The notes under the pieces were generated by a model, which was given only the letters and a program-made list of their open reading frames with translations, did not search any database and had not been told where the DNA came from. A DNA stretch of 41,889 nucleotides from Geobacillus jurassicus NBRC 107829 (lineage in GTDB: Bacteria > Bacillota > Bacilli > Bacillales > Anoxybacillaceae), in the NCBI RefSeq assembly GCF_001544315.1, contig NZ_BCQG01000031.1, positions 1 through 41,889 of the forward strand, read 5' to 3'. The position numbers and the translations under genes are program-made. Of the stretch, positions 8,765-17,950 are shown piece by piece. How positions within the stretch are numbered: the first letter of the stretch is position 1; every line of letters begins with the position of its first letter.

Positions 8765-11700
8765 TTACATATTCATGCACTGCAGCTTCACCTGCTCAAG
8801 CACATCTTCCACCGCTTTCGGCTGTTTATTTGGCGGATAATCGTACTTGCGCAGCACCTTCTTAATTTCAAGGCGCATGCGCGCTTGGGCTTGCGCTTTT
8901 TTATCCCAATCGTGCGTCCGGTTTTCCTTTACCGTTTTCGCCAAATCCTTTGCGATTTGAATTAATATCTCATCTTCCATTAATTTTTTTATATCCGGGT
9001 CAGAACCTAACACGTCGAAAAACGCCTTCTCCTCCTCGGTTAAGCCAAGCTGTTTCCCTTCTTCAATCGCCGCCTGCAACTCTTCTTTAAATTTAAGCAA
9101 TTCCTCAAATACTTCATACACATCCGTGTAATCATTTCGATTGTTGTATTTTTCTAATATTTTTTCAAAACGTTTGGAAAATGTTTGGCTCACCGTCATG
9201 TTTGTCTTTTTCACATCTTGCAATTTTTGCTTTAATACGCGCATTAAAATGGTCGACGCAATATTTTTTTGCGGCAAGGCGCGTAATTTTTTGATGTTCT
9301 CCTCATCCAACAAATCGAAACTTTCCGATGAAACCGCTTGGGTCAACACCATCACTTCATCTTCTAAAATCGCTTCTTCCAACATTTTCGCGATTCGTTC
9401 ATTCACTTCTTTTAAGTCAGGTGTGCCTGTTCGCGAAGATTTCATAATAAAGGAACGAACAGCGATAAAATAGGAAATTTCCTCTTTTTGTTCTTTCGAA
9501 AGCAAGCCGGTGCAAATTTTATAAACATCTTTTAGCTTTTTCGTTTCCGTCATAAACAGCGATTTTCGTTTTTCTATTTGTTGCACAAATTCAGCGCCGC
9601 CACAAATCACTTCATAACGCTTTTTGTCACTGTCGCCAAAAAACGAGCGATAGTCAAACGAATGAAACATATTGCGCAACACTTCGAGGATGTTTAACGC
9701 GATGTCGCGGGCTTGGGTGTTTTCTTGCACTTTATCTTGGTCGCGCTTCGTATACGTTTGCAACGCTTCCATTAAATTTTTCTTTAAGCCGATGTAATCA
9801 ACAATCAATCCGCCTGTTTTCCCCGGATAAACGCGGTTGACGCGGGCGATCGCTTGCATCAAGTTATGCGCCTTCATGGGCTTGTCAATATACATTGTAT
9901 CGAGCGCCGGCACGTCAAAACCGGTGAGCCACATATCAACAACAATGACGATTTTAAACGGATGATCGACATCTTTAAATTCTTTTTCCCGCTGTTTCCG
10001 CGTTTGTTTATTTCCGACAAGCTTCGCGAGCTCCTCCGGATCCTGATTGTTTTCGGTCATGACAATTTTCACTTTGTCTTTCCAGTCCGGACGTTGACGC
10101 ATGATCTCTTTATACATTGCAAACGCGGTGTTGCGCGAATAAGCAACGATCATCGCTTTTCCTTTGACAAGATGTTCGCGCTCCTCGTAATGGTGGATAA
10201 TGTCCGTGACGACTTCGCGAATTCGGTCTTGGTCACCTATGATTTGCTCCATGCGGCTCAAGCTTTTTTGGCTTTGTTCAATAATATAGTCGCCGACGCC
10301 TTCGTGAACTTGCATGCGCCAATATTCTTGGTCAATTTCATTCATTTTCTTCTCGTCCAATTTCACTTTCGCCAAGCGAGATTCGTAATAAATTTTGACC
10401 GTCGCCCCGTCTTCCACCGCTTGGGTCATATCATACACATCAATGACATCGCCGAACAAGCCGGTCGTCGATCGATCGGTCGTTTCAATCGGCGTCCCTG
10501 TAAACGCGATATACGTCGCATTCGGCAACGCTTCACGCAAATATTTCGCATACCCGTACTTTTGCTCCCCCGTTTCGATATCGTATTTCGGATCAACGCC
10601 GTATTGGGAGCGGTGGGCTTCGTCAACCATCACGATGATGTTTTCCCGTTCAGAAAGCAAGCCGGTTTCTTCTTCAAACTTTTGAATCGTTGAAAAAACG
10701 ATGCCGCCCGTTTGCCGATGTTCCAACAGCTCTTTCAAATGGCTGCGCGTTTCCGCTTGTAATGGTGTTTGCCGTAAAAATTCACTCGCCCCGCAAAACG
10801 TTTCAAATAACTGTCCGTCTAAATCGTTGCGATCGGTGATCACGACAATGGTTGGATTTTTCAGCTGTTCCTGTCTGACTAAGTTTCCCGCCAAAAACAC
10901 CATCGAATAACTTTTGCCGCTCCCTTGCGTGTGCCAAATCACCCCGGCGCGCTTGTCGGCGCAAACCGCCCGCATGACAGAAGCAACCGCTTTTTTCATG
11001 CCGTAATATTGGTGGTACGCCGCCATAATTTTCGCTTCGTTCGCAAACAACGTGAAGTTTTTGATCACATCCAAAAAGCGCTTCGGCTCGAACAAGCCGA
11101 ACATTAACGTTTCCAACTCCCGGTTTTCTATGACATCATCTTCGATATTGATCTTTTTCCAAGCCATAAACCGGTCAAGCGGCGCGGTGATCGTCCCCGC
11201 GCGCGCCTTCACCCCGTCGCTGATGACGAGAAACGCATTGTAATAAAATAACGATGGGATGTGGACATTCATATAATTTTTCAGTTGCTTGTATGCATCT
11301 TCGATATCCACTTCTTCGCGCGACGTGCTTTTCAACTCTGCAACGACAAGCGGCATGCCGTTCACATACAACACGATGTCGGGGATTTTTTCCTGCCCTT
11401 TTTCACTGACTTCCAATTGGTTGACGACGAGAAAATCATTGTTTTCCGGAGCTTCCCAATCAATGAGCCGAACACGATGGTACACCGTTTCCCCATCCAC
11501 AAACTCGGCCACTTCCACCGTTTCCGTCAAGTATTTATGAAACACTTTGTTGTTCGTTAAGACATCGTTCGTATCAAAATAACGGATTTTCCGCATCGCC
11601 TCGCGGATGACATCAAAAGGCGCTCCCGGATTTAGTTTCATCAATGCCGCTTCCAACCGGTCAAGTAGCAACACTTCCTTTTTGTCCCGCTCCAACTTCC

Positions 11701-11776
11701 CGACCGGCAAATACGGATAGCCGAGCTCTTGGAAATATTCAATCACGGCTTGCTCTAGCTGCTCTTCTGTAAACAC
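8765..11776 (-). CDS. hsdR: Type I restriction enzyme, R (motor/nuclease) subunit
   Basis: HsdR cuts unmodified DNA after ATP-driven translocation in complex with HsdM and HsdS. The 1,003-residue length is normal. The N-terminal PD-(D/E)XK nuclease shows PDIVLYVNG near 132 and AELKS ending near 150. The SF2 motor follows: TQGSGKS at 283-289, DEAH at 385-388, AFTGTP, and GFDVPALDTMY in the second lobe, then a helical C-terminal region. The start codon is GTG after GGGAGGTGG; it lies inside hsdS with a 22-bp overlap, so R is made from the same mRNA as M and S. Nothing looks broken, so the enzyme is probably active. Confidence 0.95.
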   Translation of the reverse strand: MFTEEQLEQAVIEYFQELGYPYLPVGKLERDKKEVLLLDRLEAALMKLNPGAPFDVIREAMRKIRYFDTNDVLTNNKVFHKYLTETVEVAEFVDGETVYHRVRLIDWEAPENNDFLVVNQLEVSEKGQEKIPDIVLYVNGMPLVVAELKSTSREEVDIEDAYKQLKNYMNVHIPSLFYYNAFLVISDGVKARAGTITAPLDRFMAWKKINIEDDVIENRELETLMFGLFEPKRFLDVIKNFTLFANEAKIMAAYHQYYGMKKAVASVMRAVCADKRAGVIWHTQGSGKSYSMVFLAGNLVRQEQLKNPTIVVITDRNDLDGQLFETFCGASEFLRQTPLQAETRSHLKELLEHRQTGGIVFSTIQKFEEETGLLSERENIIVMVDEAHRSQYGVDPKYDIETGEQKYGYAKYLREALPNATYIAFTGTPIETTDRSTTGLFGDVIDVYDMTQAVEDGATVKIYYESRLAKVKLDEKKMNEIDQEYWRMQVHEGVGDYIIEQSQKSLSRMEQIIGDQDRIREVVTDIIHHYEEREHLVKGKAMIVAYSRNTAFAMYKEIMRQRPDWKDKVKIVMTENNQDPEELAKLVGNKQTRKQREKEFKDVDHPFKIVIVVDMWLTGFDVPALDTMYIDKPMKAHNLMQAIARVNRVYPGKTGGLIVDYIGLKKNLMEALQTYTKRDQDKVQENTQARDIALNILEVLRNMFHSFDYRSFFGDSDKKRYEVICGGAEFVQQIEKRKSLFMTETKKLKDVYKICTGLLSKEQKEEISYFIAVRSFIMKSSRTGTPDLKEVNERIAKMLEEAILEDEVMVLTQAVSSESFDLLDEENIKKLRALPQKNIASTILMRVLKQKLQDVKKTNMTVSQTFSKRFEKILEKYNNRNDYTDVYEVFEELLKFKEELQAAIEEGKQLGLTEEEKAFFDVLGSDPDIKKLMEDEILIQIAKDLAKTVKENRTHDWDKKAQAQARMRLEIKKVLRKYDYPPNKQPKAVEDVLEQVKLQCMNM

Positions 11777-13044
11777 ACTTCCACCTCCCGTTCGGCGTCA
11801 ACGACACGAATTTCTCCGGACATGAGCTTGGGCAATAATGAATCTCTCATACTTATCAAAGCGTTGATTTCTTCTTCATTATTGCATATTAATTCTCCTA
11901 AACTTCTCACTGCTTCGTTATAACGTTGAATAACTTCCATTTTTGGCAAAACAATAGGTACTTTTTTCAACTCCCCACCTGAAATTTCTTTGAACGTTGT
12001 TCCGGAGGCCCTGCTTTCGATCAAGTCTTTGTTATATTTTAAAACTTGAAACACAAATTCCGAACCGATGTCCTTATGCGGGATCACTGACTTAAATCCT
12101 TGATTTGTAGTGACCTCATTTTTAGCAATAGCAATATAACCAATAGGTGCCCTTGAGCTAAAAAGAACGGTACCTTTAGGAAGCAATTTTGCACTACTAT
12201 TCTTTAATCCCTCTTCCGTAATATCAACACTTCCTCTTTCAACATAACGATTTTTACTGTTTGATAAATCTTTCGGCGTAATCCAAGGGATGCCGTTTTG
12301 GGTGAAATAGTCTTCCCGCTTTTTCGAAGGGGTTCCTCCCCCTACAACGTCCCCTAAATCGCCGATTGTTGCCACTCTCCACCCCTCCGGTATCATCCCC
12401 AACTTGCTTTCGACAAACTTCCCGCCGCTTGATTTGTACGGTTCGCCGTTTTCATTCGGAAACTCGAAATCGACAAACCAGCGTTTGAAAATCGTTTGGG
12501 CGAGTTCTTCAAGGGTTTGGTTGATTTCATTGTTGAGTTCGATTTTGTCGTCAATTGCAGATAGCACATTTGCAATTCTCTTTTGTTCCTCTAGTGGCGG
12601 CAAATCAATCACAGTGTTAACCAAGACATCGCTTTGCACCCTTTGTCTGCCGGATGATCCCGTCATGGACTTTATTGCTATATTTCTGAATTCCGGTGAA
12701 ATAGCCAAGTAATACACAAACTTGCTATCGGTTATTCCTTCCTTTGCTCTTAACACGATAAACTCCGTAGAGCCAAAAGCAATCTCATTATCTTCAAGGA
12801 TGTCGACATAAGCTGTTTTTCCATTTTCAAGACAAGGTGTTATCCGTGCAAGGAGAGTATCACCGTTTTTAAATTTTGAACCGGATGTAAACTCGGCAAT
12901 TTCATATGACTGTATTTTTCTTGTAAACTCCGCAACATCTTGCATGGACACTTTTTTGGCCAACGTTCCTTTTCTTAAAGGGGTTCTAGGGTTTATGTCT
13001 ATAACATCTATTAACCTTGTTTCTTTCCACCCGTCATATCTCAT
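11755..13044 (-). CDS. hsdS: Type I restriction enzyme, specificity subunit
   Basis: 429 residues with the two-halved HsdS layout: a first target-recognition domain beginning at [15 protein letters not shown], a central conserved helix ([19 protein letters not shown]), a second domain beginning [21 protein letters not shown], and a C-terminal helix. Each recognition domain reads half of a split DNA target; the target itself cannot be read from sequence. It overlaps hsdM by 11 bp and hsdR by 22 bp. No inverted repeats or spare recognition domains that would suggest phase-variable shuffling were seen inside the window. Confidence 0.95.
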   Translation of the reverse strand: MRYDGWKETRLIDVIDINPRTPLRKGTLAKKVSMQDVAEFTRKIQSYEIAEFTSGSKFKNGDTLLARITPCLENGKTAYVDILEDNEIAFGSTEFIVLRAKEGITDSKFVYYLAISPEFRNIAIKSMTGSSGRQRVQSDVLVNTVIDLPPLEEQKRIANVLSAIDDKIELNNEINQTLEELAQTIFKRWFVDFEFPNENGEPYKSSGGKFVESKLGMIPEGWRVATIGDLGDVVGGGTPSKKREDYFTQNGIPWITPKDLSNSKNRYVERGSVDITEEGLKNSSAKLLPKGTVLFSSRAPIGYIAIAKNEVTTNQGFKSVIPHKDIGSEFVFQVLKYNKDLIESRASGTTFKEISGGELKKVPIVLPKMEVIQRYNEAVRSLGELICNNEEEINALISMRDSLLPKLMSGEIRVVDAEREVEVCLQKSS

Positions 13045-14527
13045 ACCCTATCCCCCCCAACTGCTTGCGAATTTCTTCTTCCAACTGGCGCGATTTTTGA
13101 AATTGCTTCGCCAATGTCGCTGTCAGCCGCTCCATTTTTTCCTCAAACGATTCCCCGTCTTCTTCCTCTTCTTCAATGCCGACGTAGCGGCCCGGCGTGA
13201 GGATGTAGTTGTGCTCGCGAATGTCGTCGATCGTCGCTGATTTGCAAAAGCCTTGCACGTCTTCGTAGTTCTCGTTGTTTTGCCAATTGATATACGTATC
13301 GGCGATTTTGCGGATATCCTCATCCGTCAACTCTCGCAACTTCCGGGTGACGAGCTGGCCGAATTTGCGCGCATCGATGAATAACGTTTTCCTCGGATGT
13401 TTCTTGTTGCGGTTTAAAATCCAAATGCACACCGGGATTTGTGTTGTGTAAAACAATTTATCCGGCAACGCGATGATCGCGTCGACTAAATCTGCGTTGA
13501 CAATGTTTTTGCGAATCTCCCATTCGCCGGACGTCATCGAGGACAGCGAGCCGTTCGCGAGCACAACGGCGGCTTTTCCGTTTTGGCCAAGCTTGTCGAT
13601 CATATGCTGCAGCCAGGCGTAGTTGGCGTTTCCGGCCGGCGGCACTCCGAATTTCCAGCGCGGGTCGTCGATTAATTTCGGCTGCCCCCAGTCGCTGTCA
13701 TTGAACGGCGGATTGGCTAGAATATAATCCGCCTTTAACGTCGGATGCAAGTCTTCATGGAACGTGTCGGCATGTTTCGGACCGAGGTTGTTTTCAATGC
13801 CGCGAATCGCCAAGTTCATTTTGGCGAGCTTCCATGTCGTTGGGTTCGATTCTTGGCCGTAAATGGAAATATCAAACTTGTTTCCCGCATGTTCTTCGAC
13901 GAATTTCATCGACTGGACGAACATCCCGCCGCTGCCGCATGCAGGGTCATACACGTATCCTTTGAATGGTTGAATCATTTCGACCATCAGTTTGACGACA
14001 CACTTTGGCGTATAAAACTCGCCGCCTCCTTTTCCTTCACTTGCCGCAAACTTGCCTAAGAAGTATTCGTACACCCGCCCTAAGACGTCTTTTTCCTTTG
14101 CCCCGCTGCCGCCGACGTCAATATTGGAAAACAAGTCAATAATTTCCCCTAAAATGCGCTTGTCTAACTCAGGGCGGGAGTAGTTTTTCGGGAGCACTCC
14201 TTTTAAACTGTCATTCTCTTTTTCGATCGCATCCAACGCCTCATCGACAATTTTTCCGATTTCCGGCGACTTCGAACGTTCCGCTATATAGCTCCAACGG
14301 GCCGTTTCCGGCACCCAAAACACTCCGTCCGCCATATACGCGTCGCGGTCTTCCGCAAAATCGGGATCTTCTTTCATCAGTTCCTCCCATTTTTCTTGAA
14401 ACGTATCAGACACGTATTTTAAGAAAATAAGTCCTAAGACGACGTGTTTATATTCTGCCGCATCCATATTGTTTCGCAGCTTATCGGCTGCGGACCATAA
14501 CTTTTCTTCAAAACCGATCGTCGCCAT
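13034..14527 (-). CDS. hsdM: Type I DNA adenine methylase subunit
   Basis: 497 residues, normal length. It contains the N-terminal HsdM helical domain and the N6-adenine methylase core, with SAM-binding DPACGSG at 194-200 and catalytic NPPF at 272-275. With HsdS it protects host DNA; with HsdR added it forms the restriction complex. The ATG follows AAAGGAG. The roughly 160 bp upstream separate it from the M-S fusion gene and hold a hairpin and a weak candidate -10 (TAAAAT), so the hsdMSR operon may have its own promoter. Confidence 0.96.
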   Translation of the reverse strand: MATIGFEEKLWSAADKLRNNMDAAEYKHVVLGLIFLKYVSDTFQEKWEELMKEDPDFAEDRDAYMADGVFWVPETARWSYIAERSKSPEIGKIVDEALDAIEKENDSLKGVLPKNYSRPELDKRILGEIIDLFSNIDVGGSGAKEKDVLGRVYEYFLGKFAASEGKGGGEFYTPKCVVKLMVEMIQPFKGYVYDPACGSGGMFVQSMKFVEEHAGNKFDISIYGQESNPTTWKLAKMNLAIRGIENNLGPKHADTFHEDLHPTLKADYILANPPFNDSDWGQPKLIDDPRWKFGVPPAGNANYAWLQHMIDKLGQNGKAAVVLANGSLSSMTSGEWEIRKNIVNADLVDAIIALPDKLFYTTQIPVCIWILNRNKKHPRKTLFIDARKFGQLVTRKLRELTDEDIRKIADTYINWQNNENYEDVQGFCKSATIDDIREHNYILTPGRYVGIEEEEEDGESFEEKMERLTATLAKQFQKSRQLEEEIRKQLGGIGYEI

Positions 14528-14629
14528 CTGTCGCTGCTCCTTTCCCGTTTGACACGATATGTCATTTGATTCCCAGATTCCATTTTACCATAAAAATCTT
14601 TGCCATTAAGGAACTAATTTCCTATAGCC

Positions 14630-14679
14630 CCGCTCTCCCTGTCATCCATCCTATCGGCAGGCGACAACAGGGAGAGCGG
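14630..14679. other. 13-bp perfect inverted repeat between the M-S fusion and hsdM
   Basis: CCGCTCTCCCTGT at 14630-14642 is mirrored by ACAGGGAGAGCGG at 14667-14679 with a 24-bp loop, only 11 bp past the M-S fusion stop. On the minus strand the stem is not followed by U residues; on the plus strand GTTTT follows. It may still halt or process the M-S transcript before hsdM. Confidence 0.6.
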
Positions 14680-14690
14680 CGTTTTGAGTT

Positions 14691-16595
14691 TTACGATTGC
14701 ATCAGTGTAAACGTCGAACGAATTCCCATTTTTTCGTACAGTTTTAAACTCGATTCAAGCCGTTGCTTCTCGAGTTGTTTCATGATGTCTTGAATGTGTT
14801 TTTGTTCTTCGAGATAGGACATGATGATTTCCTTCTGCTCTTCGAACGGCCGCACTGGAATCGGAATGTTCTCCAAATCTTTCATATTCAAAATCGTGAC
14901 ATTTGTCCCTGCCTGTTTGCTCAAAAGAAGATATTGCCCAACAGGGCTTTCCAAGAAGACCTTTAAGTAAAATGGGTCGACATGGCGGTGCGGACGAATG
15001 CCGATAAAGTTATGGGAAATCAGTATATTCCCCTCATGCGGCGGGATGACCGCTATTTTGATCCCCGCCCCCCGGACCGATATAATGACATCGCCTTCTT
15101 GGACAAGATATGATTCAATTTTGGCATTGTTTGTAATTTCATAAGACGCGAGTTGATCGATCAACACCTCCCCATTTTGGACGTCAGATAACTTAATCAC
15201 TTTATATGGCCCATTCTCTGTTTCTGCGTCTTTGGCTGAGATATTGATGCCGCGGTAGAAAGTGCCGATCCGTTTCAATGGTTGTACGCATGGCAAATTC
15301 TTTATGTGATCAGGGTAAAACTTCACTTTTCCGTACGGTTCGATCGTCCATTCACTGCTTTGCAAATACCGGTTGCTTAAAAGGTTCGCTTCTTCAATCT
15401 CGCGGACGGATACGAATTTGCTTACTTCATCGATCTCCAGCCCTTCATGATATATGGCCATAATCCGGTCGATATCTTCTTGGCGCAAATATCTTCTACC
15501 TCTTCTCCGTTCGCCATAATAATTTTCCGCGTTAATGAATAAAATGTTTCCTTCCCTCTCTGCACTTTTGTTTTTATTCAGCACAAGAAGGTTGATCTGA
15601 ATGGCTGCACCATCAAGCAAAGATGATGGCAGAGCGATCACGGACTCAATCAAATCGGCGGCCAATAAATGCTCCCTGATCACCGCCTCCGGCCCTCCTC
15701 TAAACAGTGTTCCGTTTGTGACGACAAGAACCGCTTTTCCGTTTTCCTTCAACGAAGAGAGAGCGTGCAAAATGAAAGCCATGTCAGCGCTCGTTCGCGG
15801 CAATCGGCCGTATACAAACCGATCATAACGGTCATTCATCAGTTGTTCATAGCTGTTTATTCTCATGCCGAACGGAAAATTCATCATAATGTAATCAAAC
15901 TTTTTCAACTTGTTTCCCTCTACAAATGCAGGCTCGGTAAGCGTATCTCCTTTGGCCAAATGAGCATCGGTCCGGTCGTGAAATAACAGACGCAGTTTTC
16001 CAAGCGCCCATGCTCGCTGGTTGATTTCCTGACCGTACAGCGCCACTTCGCAATGATGTCGCCGTGCATATTCGCTTGCTGCGCACAACGTGCCGGACAG
16101 CCCTGAAGCACCATCATAAAATTCCCCTCCTTCCATATTTAAAAGGCGAATGCCCAGCTCATTAACACCAGCCGGCGTGATCAGCTCTACACCTTCAACC
16201 CCAGCCATATTGCCTGCGTACACAAACAACGATTCAATCCATTGTTTCCACTGCTCTTTCGTGAATGCAAAAGAATGAATCCGCGACAACAAATGATATA
16301 ATGTATTGTTGCTTAATCGGCCAAACAAGTCGGAAAACTCATATACTCCCTTTAGGAAAGGGACATGTGCTTCTATTTCGTTTAAAACTGCCTTTACCTT
16401 CTCCGCCAAAAAAGCTCCTTCTTTTAAAATCGCCACTAAAGAGAGTTCGTCTGGAAGGCTGTAGCGCTCCTTATCCAGTTCTAAAAATTTCACGCTTGCA
16501 ATCGATGCGATCGTCTGCACAGAATCGATCACGCTTATATTCGCCTCGCTGCGCAACTGATCCATGAAATGAGATAATTCTCTTTCATACACCAT
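14691..16595 (-). CDS. Fused N6-adenine methylase and HsdS-like specificity protein with altered motifs
   Basis: 634 residues. Residues about 1-130 form a helical N-terminus; 130-400 match an HsdM-type methylase core; 430-610 match one HsdS recognition domain (from PLKRIGTFYRGINIS to IPIPVRPFEEQKEI), followed by a C-terminal coiled coil. The key motifs are unusual: DGASGLSG at 161-168 instead of DPACGSG, and NFPF at 239-242 instead of NPPF. Either this is a divergent but working enzyme or it binds DNA without efficient methylation. One recognition domain suggests it dimerises or pairs with another subunit. It starts at ATG after GGGGTGA, under its own promoter bracketed by two palindromes, and precedes hsdMSR in the same orientation. 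Its relation to the complete hsd operon is unknown. Confidence 0.85.
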   Translation of the reverse strand: MVYERELSHFMDQLRSEANISVIDSVQTIASIASVKFLELDKERYSLPDELSLVAILKEGAFLAEKVKAVLNEIEAHVPFLKGVYEFSDLFGRLSNNTLYHLLSRIHSFAFTKEQWKQWIESLFVYAGNMAGVEGVELITPAGVNELGIRLLNMEGGEFYDGASGLSGTLCAASEYARRHHCEVALYGQEINQRAWALGKLRLLFHDRTDAHLAKGDTLTEPAFVEGNKLKKFDYIMMNFPFGMRINSYEQLMNDRYDRFVYGRLPRTSADMAFILHALSSLKENGKAVLVVTNGTLFRGGPEAVIREHLLAADLIESVIALPSSLLDGAAIQINLLVLNKNKSAEREGNILFINAENYYGERRRGRRYLRQEDIDRIMAIYHEGLEIDEVSKFVSVREIEEANLLSNRYLQSSEWTIEPYGKVKFYPDHIKNLPCVQPLKRIGTFYRGINISAKDAETENGPYKVIKLSDVQNGEVLIDQLASYEITNNAKIESYLVQEGDVIISVRGAGIKIAVIPPHEGNILISHNFIGIRPHRHVDPFYLKVFLESPVGQYLLLSKQAGTNVTILNMKDLENIPIPVRPFEEQKEIIMSYLEEQKHIQDIMKQLEKQRLESSLKLYEKMGIRSTFTLMQS

Positions 16596-16622
16596 TTAAA
16601 ATTCACCCCATTATTTTTATTT

Positions 16623-16637
16623 AGTAATAACATTACT
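16623..16637. promoter_or_regulatory. Palindrome AGTAA-N5-TTACT, downstream member of an operator pair
   Basis: A 15-bp palindrome lies between the promoter and the ribosome binding site of the M-S fusion gene, in the expected 5' untranslated region. The same half-sites with the same 5-bp spacer recur at 16712-16726. The best reading is a repressor-binding operator. Confidence 0.55.
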
Positions 16638-16672
16638 TACTTTAAGTGTTGACCAAAAAACTTTCTATCTGC

Positions 16673-16702
16673 ATTATAATGCCAATAATAATAAAAATTC
16701 AA
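16673..16702 (-). promoter_or_regulatory. Sigma-A promoter of the M-S fusion gene
   Basis: On the minus strand TTGAAT (16702-16697), an 18-bp spacer and a perfect TATAAT (16678-16673). The predicted start is about 70 bp before the ATG at 16595, leaving room for the downstream palindrome. Confidence 0.65.
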
Positions 16703-16711
16703 CAATAAGTT

Positions 16712-16726
16712 AGTAATTCAGTTACT
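16712..16726. promoter_or_regulatory. Palindrome AGTAA-N5-TTACT, upstream member of an operator pair
   Basis: It sits just upstream of the -35 box of the M-S fusion promoter and shares both 5-bp half-sites with the palindrome at 16623-16637; the centres are 89 bp apart. A dimeric regulator bound at both could loop or block the promoter. Confidence 0.55.
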
Positions 16727-16803
16727 TTTTTGCTTCCTTATCCAAAGAGTGGCAATTGTACCTTTTTAACATAGTGCGCGCCCGTCCTACAGCCGCCGGA
16801 CAC

Positions 16804-16836
16804 AAAAAAACAGCCGCCCACTCATGCAGGGCAGGC
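16804..16836 (-). terminator. Terminator after the HEPN/MNT operon
   Basis: On the minus strand a GC-rich stem (GCCTGCCC paired with GGGCGGC, imperfect) is followed by TGTTTTTTTG. It lies just past the MNT stop codon at 16846 and ends the four-gene toxin-antitoxin transcript. Confidence 0.75.
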
Positions 16837-16845
16837 CTCCTAGGC

Positions 16846-17145
16846 TCACGACAAAGCTTTCTCATAAATCGTTTTCCCATCACGCTCGATTTGACGCTTG
16901 ATGTCTTCGTTCAGCGCGTCGAAAAAGAGAACATCACACGAGTAAATGCCAACGATGTCGTCAATATCCTCTCTGATTTTCCACTTCTGTTTGCCGATGT
17001 AATCGATGCACAAGTCAATGTCGGAATTGTAGCGGGCCGTGCCGCGCGCCCGCGAGCCGAACAAAACGACTTTTTGAATGTCTTCTTCGCCAGCGAAATA
17101 CGCCATCAGCCGTTCAAACACGGTCGGGCTAATTCCATAGATCAC
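16846..17145 (-). CDS. MNT-type minimal nucleotidyltransferase (antitoxin)
   Basis: 99 residues, the normal size of a minimal nucleotidyltransferase. The signature GSRARG at 30-35 and SDIDL at 41-45 supply the metal-binding Asp pair (D42, D44), with a third acidic residue in CDVLFFD near 71. In characterised HEPN-MNT pairs such as HepT/MntA the enzyme transfers AMP groups to a tyrosine of the HEPN toxin and so silences it. The catalytic residues are all present. It overlaps the HEPN gene by 17 bp, with the toxin first and the antitoxin second. Very likely the antitoxin half of this pair. Confidence 0.88.
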   Translation of the reverse strand: MIYGISPTVFERLMAYFAGEEDIQKVVLFGSRARGTARYNSDIDLCIDYIGKQKWKIREDIDDIVGIYSCDVLFFDALNEDIKRQIERDGKTIYEKALS

Positions 17146-17569
17146 GGTCGATCACTTCTTTTTGGATGTTTTCCAGCAGCGCTTCGATTTCATGAACATA
17201 TTGTGATACAATTCGGTCTTTAATCTGTTCATAGTCTTCCTCGTTATACACATGGGCCGTGGCGTTTCGTGAGTGCAATATATCGTTCCATACGTCAATA
17301 TTCTGAATCCACCCTTCCTTAAACGCCTGGCGATAACATGCCCTCGGGTTGTTCAATTCCAGGCCGGACGCTTTGAAAATTCGCGACAACAGCTTCCAGA
17401 GCTGGTCTTCCAAAATTTCATACTTTTTCACAATCGAATCGCGGTATACTTCTTTCAGCAGTTCATCTTCTGCCGACACTTGCTTCGACGCGGCAATGAC
17501 ATTCTTCAAATGAAGCAACAATCGAAACGCGTGCGGGTACGATAATACAATCGATTCTCGCTCATCCAT
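17129..17569 (-). CDS. HEPN-family toxin (HI0074-type nucleotidyltransferase partner)
   Basis: 146 residues from the chosen ATG, which has AAAGGAG 9 bp upstream. An in-frame ATG at 17611 directly follows the stop of the RelE-like gene (TAGATG) but lacks a good ribosome binding site. The protein is all-helical and ends in the HEPN ribonuclease-type signature RNATAHVY (R101, H106, Y108; RX4HXY), with the Tyr in the place modified by MNT partners. The family is long annotated as a nucleotidyltransferase substrate-binding protein, and several members are now known RNase toxins. The next gene is its MNT partner, overlapping by 17 bp. The RNA target cannot be inferred. Confidence 0.85.
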   Translation of the reverse strand: MDERESIVLSYPHAFRLLLHLKNVIAASKQVSAEDELLKEVYRDSIVKKYEILEDQLWKLLSRIFKASGLELNNPRACYRQAFKEGWIQNIDVWNDILHSRNATAHVYNEEDYEQIKDRIVSQYVHEIEALLENIQKEVIDRDLWN

Positions 17570-17611
17570 GCCATCGTTCTCCTTTGCCCATTGTCCTAAA
17601 TGGATCTGCAT

Positions 17612-17950
17612 CTATGGCTTCGAAAATGGCGCTTGATTCGTCTTCATATAACGCTTCAGCTCTTCGTAAAAATTTTCACGCGTCCCCACCAAAACCACGA
17701 CCACAACATGTCCGCTGCCATCTTGGTCGATCAAATAAGCAATCTCGTAATTGATGCCTCGATGATAAATGTCATAGCCATAAATTCCTGCCAAATCGCC
17801 TGTTTTCGCTTCTCCTGCTTCGGCTGGCTCGGAAAGAATCTCCCGCAAGGCTTCGATCAAGCGCTGTTTCAGAGCCACATCCTTTTTTGTCAGTTTTTTG
17901 ATGGCTTTTTCTGCTTTCGGAAGCAATTGCAGCCGGTTACTGTTCATCAT
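17612..17950 (-). CDS. RelE/ParE-superfamily toxin
   Basis: 112 residues with the compact RelE/ParE pattern: helical N-terminus LLPKAEKAIKKLTKKD, a turn (LAGIYGYDIY), and a strand-rich centre with EIAYLID and VVVVVLVGTRENFYEEL. Family members cut ribosome-bound mRNA (RelE) or poison gyrase (ParE); which applies here is not visible. The gene starts inside the AbrB antitoxin gene (14-bp overlap), the usual antitoxin-first order. Its TAG stop abuts an ATG in frame with the HEPN gene, so two toxin systems share one transcript. Confidence 0.8.
   Translation of the reverse strand: MMNSNRLQLLPKAEKAIKKLTKKDVALKQRLIEALREILSEPAEAGEAKTGDLAGIYGYDIYHRGINYEIAYLIDQDGSGHVVVVVLVGTRENFYEELKRYMKTNQAPFSKP

Noticed and set aside
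9854-10693. 279-codon plus-strand open frame opposite hsdR
   Set aside because: Shadow of a gene with all expected motifs on the other strand.
14528-14620. Promoter for hsdMSR (TAAAAT)
   Set aside because: The -35 match is poor; left out as a feature.
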